A stretch of 5,928 bases of DNA from an uncultured Oscillospiraceae bacterium (GCA_900543555.1 UQRL01000064.1:1-5928); one strand, 5' to 3'; positions 1-5,834 are shown, numbered from the stretch's first letter. Numbers and translations: made by a program. The notes: a model not told the origin generated them from the sequence alone.

Positions 1-11
1 TCCACACCTCG

Positions 12-33
12 CAAGTTTTTTGAAAAAAACTTG
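12..33. repeat. AT-rich perfect inverted repeat
   Basis: CAAGTTTTTT at 12-21 is the exact reverse complement of AAAAAACTTG at 24-33, with a two-base centre (GA). Ten paired bases are seen directly. It could be a protein-binding palindrome or a weak bidirectional hairpin. It lacks the GC-rich stem of an intrinsic terminator, and the gene it might serve lies outside the window. Confidence 0.5.
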
Positions 34-116
34 ACTAAAAACTTTTACTTGTCTCTATCTGACTCGGGCGCGGGCATTTAAGCTAGCGTCTCTCAGCCAG
101 CCCCGGCGCCTTAAAG

Positions 117-162
117 CGCCGTTCGCGAATTGTCCCGTGCGGTCACGCACCGCCGTTCGCGA
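117..162 (+). repeat. 12-bp direct repeat CGCCGTTCGCGA flanking hairpin 1
   Basis: CGCCGTTCGCGA occurs at 117-128 and again at 151-162, an offset of 34 bases. The two copies bracket the TTGTCC box and first hairpin of the structured element. The second copy runs into the conserved CGACTTGAGA linker. The related element upstream of larC lacks the extra CGCCGTTCG-like bases, so this looks like a local duplication in the left copy. Confidence 0.6.
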
Positions 163-184
163 CTTGAGAGCGCAGGCACTGCGC
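130..184 (+). repeat. Structured intergenic repeat, left copy
   Basis: In plus orientation the element reads: TTGTCC (130-135), hairpin 1 with arms GTGCG (137-141) and CGCAC (146-150) around GTCA, a linker ending in CGACTTGAGA (160-169), and hairpin 2 with arms GCGCAG (170-175) and CTGCGC (179-184) around GCA. The same order of parts occurs in opposite orientation at 5835-5881. Hairpin 1 differs at one pair (T-A here, C-G there) and hairpin 2 at another (G-C here, C-G there), and both changes keep the pairing. I do not recognise it as a named RNA family. It could be a dispersed palindromic repeat or a small structured RNA segment. Confidence 0.6.
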
Positions 185-189
185 CGGAC

Positions 190-2367
190 TCAGTTTCCGG
201 AGGCGCGCACCGCGCTGACGGAGTGCAGGTGCTCCTCGTCATAGGGGTTCCTGCGCACCAGCAGGTAGATGATGGCGATAACGGCCAGAATGGCGATCAC
301 GGTGCCAATGCCAAAGCCGCCGCCCACAAACAGGGAGCCGATCTGGTACACAATGAAGGAGACCACATAGGCCAGGCCGCACATGTAGCCAATGGCGCCC
401 AGGGTCCATTTCCAGTTGTTCATCTCCCGCTTGATGGCGCCCATGGCCGCGAAGCAGGGGGCGCACAGCAGGTTGAAGATCATAAAGCTGTAAGCCATCA
501 AGGGGGTGTAGTGGGCGGCCACGGCGGTCCACAGGCTGGGGTCGTCCTCGGCCACTTCGGAGCCCACGCCGAACAGCACGCCAAAGGTAGAGACCACGTT
601 CTCCTTGGCAATCAGGCCGGTGAACACCGCCACGGTGGACTGCCAATCCCCAAAGCCCAGGGGGGCGAAGATGATGCAGATGGCGCTGCCAATGGCCGCC
701 AGAATGGAGCTGTTGTTGTCCTCCACCATGCCAAACTGGCCGTCCACAAAGCCGAAGCCCTGGAGGAACCACAGGATGATGGAGGAGGCCAGGATGATGG
801 TGCCCGCCCGCTTGATGAAGGACCAGCCCCGCTCCCAGGTGGCCCGCAGCACGTTGACCGCGGCAGGCACATGGTAGGCGGGCAGCTCCATGACAAAGGG
901 CGCCGGGTCGCCGGCGAACATCTTGGTCTTTTTCAGGATGATGCCGGAGATGATGATGGCGGCAATGCCGATAAAGTAGGCGGAGACGGCCACCAGGCCG
1001 CTGCCCCCGAACAGGGCCCCGGCGAACAGGCCCACAATGGGCATCTTGGCTCCGCAGGGCACGAAGGTGGTGGTCATGATGGTCATGCGGCGGTCCCGCT
1101 CGTTCTCAATGGTGCGGGAGGCCATCACCCCAGGCACGCCGCAGCCAGAGCCAATGAGCATGGGGATGAAGCTCTTGCCGGAAAGGCCGAACTTGCGGAA
1201 AATCCGGTCCATGATGAAGGCCACCCGGGCCATGTAGCCGATGTCCTCCAGGACGGAGAGCATCAGGAACAGCACCAGCATCTGGGGCACAAAGCCCAGC
1301 ACAGCGCCCACACCGGCCACAATGCCGTCGGAGACAAGGCCCGTCAGCCAATCGGCGGTGCCCCAGCTCTCCAGCAGCGAGCGGGAGCCCTCTGTCATCC
1401 AGGCGCCGCCCAGCACGTCGTTGGTCCAGTCCGTCAGGAAGGTGCCGAAGGGCCCCATGGCCACCCAGTACACCACATACATGACCACGATAAAGATGGG
1501 CAGGGCCAGAATGCGGTTGGTGACGATTTTGTCGATCTTATCCGAGGTGGACAGGCTGTGGAGGGCCGCTTTCTTCTTCACGGCTTTGTCCACCACCTTG
1601 TTGATGTAGGCGTAGCGCTGGTTGGTGATGATGCTCTCGGCGTCGTCATCCAGCTCCTTCTCGCAGTCCTGGATGTGCTCTTCCAGGTGCTTTTTCAGGC
1701 TTGCGTCCAGCTCCATCTGGTCCAGCACCTTCTCGTCCCGCTCGAACACCTTGATGGCGTACCACCGCAGGTTGCGGGCGTCCACCTTTCCGGCGATGGA
1801 CTCCTCAATGTGGGCAATGGCGTGCTCTACGCTGCCGGTGAACACGTGGGGCAGCTCCTTCTCAGACTGGCCCTTGGCCCGCTGGGCGGCCTGTACGCAG
1901 CGCTGGGCGGCCTCCATGCCGCCCTCGTTTTTCAGGGCGCTCATCTCCACCACGTCGCAGCCCAGGGCCTCTCCCAGCTTTTTCAGGTCGATTTTGTCCC
2001 CGTTTTTGCGCACCAGGTCAATCATGTTCACGGCAACCACTACGGGGATGCCCAGCTCGATGAGCTGGGTGGTCAGGTAGAGGTTGCGCTCGATGTTGGT
2101 GCCGTCCACAATGTTCAAAATGGCGTCCGGCTTCTCGTTGACCAGATAGCCCCGGGCCACCACTTCCTCCAGGGTGTAGGGGGAAAGGGAGTAGATGCCG
2201 GGCAGGTCTTGGATGACCACGTCCTTGTTCCCCTTCAGGCGGCCCTCCTTCTTTTCCACGGTGACGCCGGGCCAGTTGCCCACGTATTGGTTAGAGCCGG
2301 TCAGGGCATTGAACAGGGTGGTTTTCCCGCAGTTCGGGTTGCCCGCCAGCGCGATCTTGATTTCCAT
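190..2367 (-). CDS. feoB: Ferrous iron transporter FeoB
   Basis: FeoB is the inner-membrane Fe(II) permease of the Feo system, with an N-terminal cytosolic G-protein domain that controls transport. The 725-residue length is typical. Visible G motifs are GNPNCGKTT (9-17, P-loop), DLPG (54-57), NMID (114-117) and SAL (143-145); T36 is the likely switch I threonine. A charged helical region (about 165-280) follows, then a polytopic membrane part from about 284. The Gate core carries GSGCGVPG (C409), the ERDR segment and FVPCGAK (C438); the second gate has GLIAKENVVSTFG (584-596), and LCAPC (C635, C638) lies near the C-terminus. G410 stands where E. coli FeoB has Asn in GCNVPA; I believe this is common in clostridial FeoB. 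The start is supported by AGGAGGG at 2378-2384, 10 nt upstream. It is the last gene of feoA-feoA-feoB; no FeoC is seen. Confidence 0.97.
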   Translation of the reverse strand: MEIKIALAGNPNCGKTTLFNALTGSNQYVGNWPGVTVEKKEGRLKGNKDVVIQDLPGIYSLSPYTLEEVVARGYLVNEKPDAILNIVDGTNIERNLYLTTQLIELGIPVVVAVNMIDLVRKNGDKIDLKKLGEALGCDVVEMSALKNEGGMEAAQRCVQAAQRAKGQSEKELPHVFTGSVEHAIAHIEESIAGKVDARNLRWYAIKVFERDEKVLDQMELDASLKKHLEEHIQDCEKELDDDAESIITNQRYAYINKVVDKAVKKKAALHSLSTSDKIDKIVTNRILALPIFIVVMYVVYWVAMGPFGTFLTDWTNDVLGGAWMTEGSRSLLESWGTADWLTGLVSDGIVAGVGAVLGFVPQMLVLFLMLSVLEDIGYMARVAFIMDRIFRKFGLSGKSFIPMLIGSGCGVPGVMASRTIENERDRRMTIMTTTFVPCGAKMPIVGLFAGALFGGSGLVAVSAYFIGIAAIIISGIILKKTKMFAGDPAPFVMELPAYHVPAAVNVLRATWERGWSFIKRAGTIILASSIILWFLQGFGFVDGQFGMVEDNNSSILAAIGSAICIIFAPLGFGDWQSTVAVFTGLIAKENVVSTFGVLFGVGSEVAEDDPSLWTAVAAHYTPLMAYSFMIFNLLCAPCFAAMGAIKREMNNWKWTLGAIGYMCGLAYVVSFIVYQIGSLFVGGGFGIGTVIAILAVIAIIYLLVRRNPYDEEHLHSVSAVRASGN

Positions 2368-2389
2368 TTTCTCAGTTCCCTCCTAAGCT

Positions 2390-2405
2390 GTTAGAAAAAC
2401 CTAAC
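2390..2405. promoter_or_regulatory. Operator-like dyad upstream of feoB (site A)
   Basis: GTTAG (2390-2394) and CTAAC (2401-2405) are separated by six bases (AAAAAC). The same arms and spacing occur at the two dyads behind the feo promoter. The site lies five bases upstream of the feoB Shine-Dalgarno sequence and downstream of the hairpin at 2423-2446. It may bind the same regulator as the promoter sites, or act as a small mRNA hairpin next to the ribosome site. No clear -10 box was seen beside it. Confidence 0.55.
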
Positions 2406-2416
2406 CGCCGGGCCGG

Positions 2417-2446
2417 AAAAACGCCCCCGCCGGAAGGGCCGGGGGC
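2417..2446 (-). terminator. Intrinsic-terminator-like hairpin between feoA and feoB
   Basis: On the minus strand GCCCCCG (2446-2440) pairs with CGGGGGC (2429-2423) around a 10-base loop, and is followed by G and five T residues (2422-2417). This is the form of a short intrinsic terminator. It starts 12 bases after the second feoA stop codon and lies wholly inside the feo operon, so it would lower, not abolish, expression of feoB relative to the feoA genes, unless feoB also has its own promoter. Confidence 0.6.
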
Positions 2447-2458
2447 CCGGGGCCCAGC

Positions 2459-2680
2459 TCATCCAATCTCGATCATTCCGGCATCGGCCTTGCGCACAGA
2501 AAGCTCATAGCCCCGCACAGAAAGCTCCATGGGGTCTCCCAGGGGGGCCACTTTCCGCACATGGATCTCCACGCCCTTGGTAATGCCCATGTCCATAATG
2601 CGGCGCTTGGTAGCGCCCTCTCCGTGGAGCTTTACCACCTTGACGGTGTCGCCCACCTTGGCATCGCGCAGTGTTCTCAT
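2459..2680 (-). CDS. feoA: FeoA-family protein (second of two)
   Basis: This is a 73-residue cytosolic SH3-like FeoA domain protein, the small accessory partner of FeoB in Fe(II) uptake. It has the canonical family pattern: an LRDAKVGDTVKVVKL opening, RRIMDMGITKGVEIHV (26-41), the PLGDPMEL loop (47-54), VRGYELSVRKADAGMIEI to the end. The length matches stand-alone FeoA. The ATG has AAAGGAGA at 2687-2694, about 6 nt upstream. It begins 23 nt after the stop of the first feoA, so the two are co-transcribed, and it is separated from feoB by 91 nt holding a hairpin and an operator-like dyad. Of the two FeoA proteins this is the more canonical. Confidence 0.93.
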   Translation of the reverse strand: MRTLRDAKVGDTVKVVKLHGEGATKRRIMDMGITKGVEIHVRKVAPLGDPMELSVRGYELSVRKADAGMIEIG

Positions 2681-2703
2681 GTTCCCTCTCCTTTCTAGCT
2701 GGT

Positions 2704-2916
2704 TCAGACCAAAATGCGGGCGGCCATGCTTCGGTCCAGGGCCACGCGGCTGTCCTTCACCTGGAGGATTAGGTTTCCGCCCAATTCGCTCACCACGGTG
2801 ACCTTGCCGTCCACCACAAAGCCAAGCTCTGCCAAGTGCTGCCGCACCTCGTCCTTCCCGGTAACCCTGCCAATGGTAAAGGTCTCTCCGGGCTTTGCCA
2901 TCGCCAATGGCATCAT
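2704..2916 (-). CDS. feoA: FeoA-family protein (first of two)
   Basis: This 70-residue protein is a divergent FeoA-like SH3 domain and the first gene of the feo operon. It shows the family pattern GETFTIGRVTG, then LAELGFVVDGKVTVV (28-42), GGNLILQVKDSRVALD (46-61) and a terminal AARILV. It lacks the PLGDP loop of the second FeoA, so the two are not a recent duplication. The start is an ATG-ATG pair; the first ATG (2914-2916) sits 8 nt from AAGGGGG (2925-2931), the better spacing, so it was chosen. Paired FeoA proteins before FeoB are, as I recall, common in Clostridia; the division of labour between them is not evident from sequence. Confidence 0.9.
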   Translation of the reverse strand: MMPLAMAKPGETFTIGRVTGKDEVRQHLAELGFVVDGKVTVVSELGGNLILQVKDSRVALDRSMAARILV

Positions 2917-2938
2917 ACAGAATTCCCCCTTATCATGC

Positions 2939-2956
2939 GGTTAGAAATTTCTAACC
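2939..2956. promoter_or_regulatory. Operator-like palindrome in feo leader (site B)
   Basis: GGTTAGAAATTTCTAACC is a perfect 18-bp palindrome, 22 bp upstream of the first feoA start and inside the expected transcribed leader. Its half-site GGTTAG/CTAACC matches the half-site of the DtxR/IdeR iron-repressor box, but the halves here are six bases apart rather than one. An iron-responsive repressor of the DtxR/MntR type is the natural guess. Confidence 0.75.
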
Positions 2957-2971
2957 ACAAGGCATTGGAAA

Positions 2972-2993
2972 GAGGTTAGCAAAATCTAACCTC
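2972..2993. promoter_or_regulatory. Operator-like dyad at the feo transcription start (site C)
   Basis: Arms GAGGTTAG (2972-2979) and CTAACCTC (2986-2993) are perfectly complementary around a six-base CAAAAT. The centre is 35 bp from that of site B. It begins about six bases downstream of the transcription start predicted from the promoter at 3006-3034, a position where a bound repressor would block initiation or early elongation. Confidence 0.78.
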
Positions 2994-3005
2994 GGAACGT
3001 CTTTC

Positions 3006-3034
3006 AGTTTAGCGCTCTCTTACCGATTTGTCAA
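3006..3034 (-). promoter_or_regulatory. Sigma-A promoter of the feo operon
   Basis: On the minus strand there is a perfect -35 TTGACA (3034-3029), a 17-base spacer and a -10 TAAACT (3011-3006). Transcription should start near 2999, giving a leader of about 80 nt before the first feoA and placing dyads C and B just downstream of the start. Spacing and sequence are seen directly; the start point is inferred. Confidence 0.8.
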
Positions 3035-3062
3035 GAGGGAAACAGCCCCTGGGGAGAAAAAA

Positions 3063-3078
3063 GTTAGAATATACTAAT
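3063..3078. promoter_or_regulatory. Degenerate operator-like dyad upstream of the feo promoter (site D)
   Basis: GTTAG (3063-3067), six bases (AATATA), then CTAAT (3074-3078): one mismatch from the GTTAG-N6-CTAAC pattern of sites A to C. It lies 28 bp upstream of the feo -35 box, in the gap after the MFS gene. It may be an auxiliary upstream site for the same regulator, or an AT-rich chance match. Confidence 0.35.
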
Positions 3079-3118
3079 TAGTTGTGGCTACCAGTCTGTT
3101 CTCCGGCGCTTTCACCAA

Positions 3119-3139
3119 GGCGCCCTTGGGCCGGGCGCC
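3119..3139 (-). other. GC-rich hairpin after the MFS gene
   Basis: GGCGCCC (3119-3125) and GGGCGCC (3133-3139) pair perfectly around a seven-base loop, eight bases past the stop codon of the MFS gene. No T-run follows on the minus strand, so it is not a standard intrinsic terminator. It may stabilise the 3' end or act with Rho. Read-through from the MFS gene into the feo operon is therefore possible. Confidence 0.35.
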
Positions 3140-3146
3140 CGTTTCC

Positions 3147-4355
3147 TCAGCCCTTCTGGGCGGGGGATTCCCCCCGGGCCAAAAGCCGCTTGCAGGCCAG
3201 GGCAGCGCCGATGAGCAGGGCGGGGAACACCACCGCCAGCAGCAGGCCGGCCTTCAGCTGGCCCCCCAGCAGGCCAGAGGCCATGCCCACCAGGGTGGGG
3301 CCGCTGGTGCAGCCCAGGTCCCCCGCCAGGGCCAGCAGGGCAAACATGGCGGTGCCGCCCTTGGGGCAGTGGCGGGAGGCCACGCTGAAGGTGCCCGGCC
3401 ACAAAATGCCCACCGAAACGCCGCAGATGCCGCAGCCCACCAGGGCCAGCGCCGGATGGGGCGCCAGGGCCGCCAGCAGGTATCCCCCCGCGCAGAGCAG
3501 GCCGCAGGCAATCTCACAGTTGAGCAGGCTTAGGCGGCCGCCCCACTTGGCGTAGGCCACCCGGGAAAGGCCCATCAGCACAGAGAACATGCAGGGGCCC
3601 GCCAGGTCCCCCACTGTCTTAGAGACCCCCAGGCCGCTCTCCGCAAAGGCGGAGGCCCACTGGCTCATGGCCTGTTCGCAGGCCCCGGCGGCCACCATCA
3701 GCAGGGCAAAAACCCAGAAGAGCTTCATGGAGAACAGCTTGCCCAGGGGCAGGCTCTCTCCCTCTTGGGTGAGGGGGGCAATGGGCACCTGGGTGAAGTA
3801 CACCGCGTTGCACAGGGGCAGAATGGCCCACAGCAGGGCCAGCAGGCTCCAGCTGTCCCGGCCGGCGGCCTGCAAAAACAGGGTGGAAAGCAGGATGACC
3901 CCCACCGTACCCCAGCAGTAAAAGGAGTGGAGCAGGCTCATGACAGAGGCCTTGTTCTCGGTGGGGCAGGCCTCTACAATGGGGCTGATGAGCACCTCGA
4001 TGAGGCCGCCCCCAATGGCGTACAGCCCCACCGCCAGCATGAGCCCGGCGTAGGGGTCGGGGAACAGGCGGGGGAAGGTGCCCATGCCGATGAGCCCCGC
4101 CGCGGCGAACAGGTGGGCCGCCACCACGCAGGGCCGGTAGCCGATCTTGTCCACAAAGCGGGCGGCGATCAAATCCACCAGCAGCTGCAGGCAGAAGTTC
4201 CCCGTCACCAGCAGGGTGATCTTCTCCAGGCTGATAGCAAAGGCCTGCTGGAAGATCACAAACAGCAGGGGGGCCAGGTTGTTGACAATGGCCTGGGTGA
4301 TGTAGCCCAGATAGCAGGCGTATTGGGTGTGGCGGTAATTGGCGCGGATCGGCAT
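3147..4355 (-). CDS. MFS transporter, FucP-like, substrate unknown
   Basis: This 402-residue integral membrane protein has the length and alternating hydrophobic segments of a 12-helix major facilitator permease. Visible marks are DLIAARFVDKIGYRP (61-75), a motif A-like loop between helices 2 and 3; LLHSFYCWGTVG (141-152), resembling the helix 5 segment of fucose-permease-like MFS proteins; EQAMSQWASAF (227-237) in the second half; and GLSRVAYAKWGGR (262-274), the second motif A copy. The C-terminus is short and polar. No residues identify the substrate; sugar, drug or metabolite transport are all possible. The ATG has AGGAGGG at 4366-4372, 10 nt upstream. It has its own promoter and follows a strong larC terminator, so it is probably a single-gene unit and not tied functionally to larC or feo. 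Confidence 0.9.
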   Translation of the reverse strand: MPIRANYRHTQYACYLGYITQAIVNNLAPLLFVIFQQAFAISLEKITLLVTGNFCLQLLVDLIAARFVDKIGYRPCVVAAHLFAAAGLIGMGTFPRLFPDPYAGLMLAVGLYAIGGGLIEVLISPIVEACPTENKASVMSLLHSFYCWGTVGVILLSTLFLQAAGRDSWSLLALLWAILPLCNAVYFTQVPIAPLTQEGESLPLGKLFSMKLFWVFALLMVAAGACEQAMSQWASAFAESGLGVSKTVGDLAGPCMFSVLMGLSRVAYAKWGGRLSLLNCEIACGLLCAGGYLLAALAPHPALALVGCGICGVSVGILWPGTFSVASRHCPKGGTAMFALLALAGDLGCTSGPTLVGMASGLLGGQLKAGLLLAVVFPALLIGAALACKRLLARGESPAQKG

Positions 4356-4396
4356 GGCGGGCGCTCCCTCCTAAAAAAAATCGAAAACCGGCTCTT

Positions 4397-4405
4397 ATTA
4401 TAGCA
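4397..4405 (-). promoter_or_regulatory. Extended -10 promoter of the MFS gene
   Basis: TGCTATAAT on the minus strand combines a perfect -10 hexamer (4402-4397) with the TGn extension. The -35 region at 17-base spacing (TATCCC, 4425-4420) is poor, as expected for extended -10 promoters. The predicted start is near 4390, giving a leader of about 35 nt that contains the Shine-Dalgarno site. Confidence 0.7.
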
Positions 4406-4458
4406 GAGAACGCCCCGCTGGGATAGCAGGATTTTCACAAAAGCTCTAAAATTTTTCC

Positions 4459-4489
4459 AAAAAAAGAAGGCCCCGGCCAGGGCCTTCTT
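4459..4489 (-). terminator. Intrinsic terminator of larC
   Basis: On the minus strand AAGAAGGCCC (4489-4480) pairs with GGGCCTTCTT (4473-4464) around a six-base loop, and the T-run extends to 4459 (seven T residues in all, two shared with the stem). It starts 16 bases after the larC stop codon. This is the strongest terminator in the window and separates larC from the MFS gene. Confidence 0.92.
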
Positions 4490-4505
4490 CCGCTAAGAGC
4501 GGCTG

Positions 4506-5807
4506 TCAGGAAAGCTGGGAGCGCACCTGCTCCAACGGCAGGCCCTGCTCCCGGGCGATGCGGGCCAGGTCCTCGTACTCCGGCTTTTTCCGGGTGACGC
4601 CCCAGCCGGTGGAGGCCTTCACCCCCACAGGGCCCCAGGGGGTCTCTGCCCGCTCTTGAGAGCGGGCCAGGGTGTAGCGGGCGCACAGGCGCTCTCGCAC
4701 GCCCAGGGTGGTGGTGTGGAGAAACAGCTGGGAGATCAGTCCTTCCCGGTCCTCCTCCCGGCAGAGGACGGTCAAAAGCACCCCGGGGCGGCCCTTCTTC
4801 ATGCCAATGGGCTGGGTGAACACGTCCAGGGCCCCGGCCTCCAGCAGGCGCTCCTGGGCAAAGCCCAGGGCCTCCCCTGTCATGTCATCCAGGTTGCAGC
4901 ACAGCTCCAGCACGGTCTCCCGGCCGGCCTCACTGCCGCTTTGGCCCCACATGGCCCGCACACAGTTGGCGGCCTCGAAGTCCTTCTTCCCCATGCCGTA
5001 GCCGGTTTTTTCCACCCGCATCACCGGGGCGGGGCCAAAGCACTGGACAAAGTGCTTTAACAGGGCCGCGCCGGTGGGGGTGCACAGCTCCCCCTGGACG
5101 GTGCCGCCGTAGGTGGGCACCCCCTGCAGGATGTACGCCGTGGCCGGGGCGGGCACCGGCAGGATGCCGTGGGCGCAGCGCACCTGGCCGCAGCCCACAT
5201 GGACGGGCGAGGCCACAATCCGCTCGGGGGCCAGGTCATGGAGGAGCCAGCACACCGCCACCACGTCGGTGACGGCGTCCAGGGTGCCCACCTCGTGGAA
5301 GTGGATTTCCTCCACGGGGCGGCCGTGGGCGTGGCTCTCCGCCTGGGCGATGAGCTGGTACACCGCTTCGGCGTCCTGGCGCACCGGCTGGGGGATGTCC
5401 AAATGGGAGAGGATGTGGCGGATGTCCCCCATGCCCGCGTGGTGGTGATGGCCGTGGCCGTGCTCGTGGGTGTGCCCGTGGGCGTGCTCGTGGACATGGC
5501 CGTGCTCGTGGCCGGGATGGGCCTCGTCCTGGGCCGTCTCGTGAACGTGTTCGTGGGCGTGCTCATGGCCGTGGGCGTGGAGGGGCACGTCGTGGCTCTC
5601 CTCCTCTTCCCCGGCCACGGTGACAGAGACCTGGGTGCCGGTGATGCCGCACTTGACAGCGGGCTGGGCGGAAAAGACCACACCGGGCAGGCCCAGGCGG
5701 TTCATGCGCTGGGCAAAGCCCTGGGGGTCGGGGTGAAGCTCTAACAGGGCGGCGGTGAGCATGTCCCCGGCAGCGCCCATGTTGCATTCCAAATACAGTG
5801 TTTTCAT
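4506..5807 (-). CDS. larC: Nickel-pincer cofactor nickel insertase LarC
   Basis: LarC inserts nickel into the pyridinium bis-thiocarboxylate mononucleotide to finish the nickel-pincer nucleotide cofactor used by lactate racemase LarA and relatives; it is a CTP-dependent cytosolic enzyme. The 433 residues show ECNMGAAGDMLTAALLEL (7-24), a His-rich insert (72-123, 23 His), HFHEVGTLDAVTDVV (169-183), the HGILPVPAPAT segment (213-223), LCTPTGAALL (241-250), then a C-terminal domain with CNLDDMTGEALG (304-315), DVFTQPIGMKKGRPG (328-342) and TTTLGVRER (365-373). The start at 5807 was chosen over an upstream in-frame ATG (5903) because AAGGAGG lies at 5814-5820, 6 nt away, and homology begins at MKTLYLECN. 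In Lactiplantibacillus plantarum the protein is made from two frames by frameshifting; here it is one uninterrupted frame. LarA, LarB and LarE are not in the window. Confidence 0.95.
   Translation of the reverse strand: MKTLYLECNMGAAGDMLTAALLELHPDPQGFAQRMNRLGLPGVVFSAQPAVKCGITGTQVSVTVAGEEEESHDVPLHAHGHEHAHEHVHETAQDEAHPGHEHGHVHEHAHGHTHEHGHGHHHHAGMGDIRHILSHLDIPQPVRQDAEAVYQLIAQAESHAHGRPVEEIHFHEVGTLDAVTDVVAVCWLLHDLAPERIVASPVHVGCGQVRCAHGILPVPAPATAYILQGVPTYGGTVQGELCTPTGAALLKHFVQCFGPAPVMRVEKTGYGMGKKDFEAANCVRAMWGQSGSEAGRETVLELCCNLDDMTGEALGFAQERLLEAGALDVFTQPIGMKKGRPGVLLTVLCREEDREGLISQLFLHTTTLGVRERLCARYTLARSQERAETPWGPVGVKASTGWGVTRKKPEYEDLARIAREQGLPLEQVRSQLS
5439..5594 (-). repeat. His-rich low-complexity repeat within larC
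   Basis: Residues 72-123 of LarC are mostly alternating His with Gly, Glu or Ala, 23 His in 52 residues, ending in four consecutive His. The DNA is an irregular run of GTG/GGC/CAC-type codons with recurring hexamers such as CGTGGG and CGTGCT. Such a segment could bind or buffer nickel. Its repeat character makes it prone to length change. The flanking LarC motifs are intact, so it is an insert between conserved blocks. Confidence 0.85.
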
Positions 5808-5834
5808 AGGGATCCTCCTTTTTGAGATCGCGCG

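Larger units (their letters stand above)
1..189. other. Non-coding region downstream of feoB
   Basis: No credible gene is seen here. From left to right it holds an AT-rich perfect inverted repeat (12-33), an AT-rich stretch to about 60, a small GC hairpin (GGCGC/GCGCC, 105-120, loop CTTAAA), and a structured repeat element (130-184) that ends just before the feoB stop codon. I found no GC-rich hairpin followed by a T-run on the minus strand, so the 3' end of the feoB transcript is not explained by a standard intrinsic terminator. A TTGACT at 31-36 resembles a plus-strand -35 box but has no good -10 partner. Confidence 0.6.

Noticed and set aside
31..60. A plus-strand promoter starting with TTGACT at 31-36.
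   Set aside because: The -10 positions at 16 to 18 bases offer only CTCTAT, TCTATC or CTATCT, and no plus-strand gene follows.
130..2394. A 754-codon plus-strand open frame running antisense to the whole of feoB, longer than feoB itself.
   Set aside because: Its product is low-complexity (His, Gly, Gln, Ala, Val) with no domain, and FeoB on the other strand has all its motifs. High GC at third positions commonly removes stop codons from the opposite strand. No ribosome site or promoter supports it.
2917..2999. A riboswitch or other metal-sensing RNA in the feo leader.
   Set aside because: The leader is only about 80 nt and its structure is fully accounted for by the two DNA-operator-like dyads; no known riboswitch core was recognised.
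3119..3139. Intrinsic terminator for the MFS gene.
   Set aside because: The hairpin is good but no T-run follows on the minus strand; it is listed only as a hairpin.
5169..5744. Plus-strand 191-codon frame opposite the His-rich part of larC.
   Set aside because: It is the complement of the His-rich codons (a Val/Gly/His-rich product) and has no recognisable domain or ribosome-binding site.
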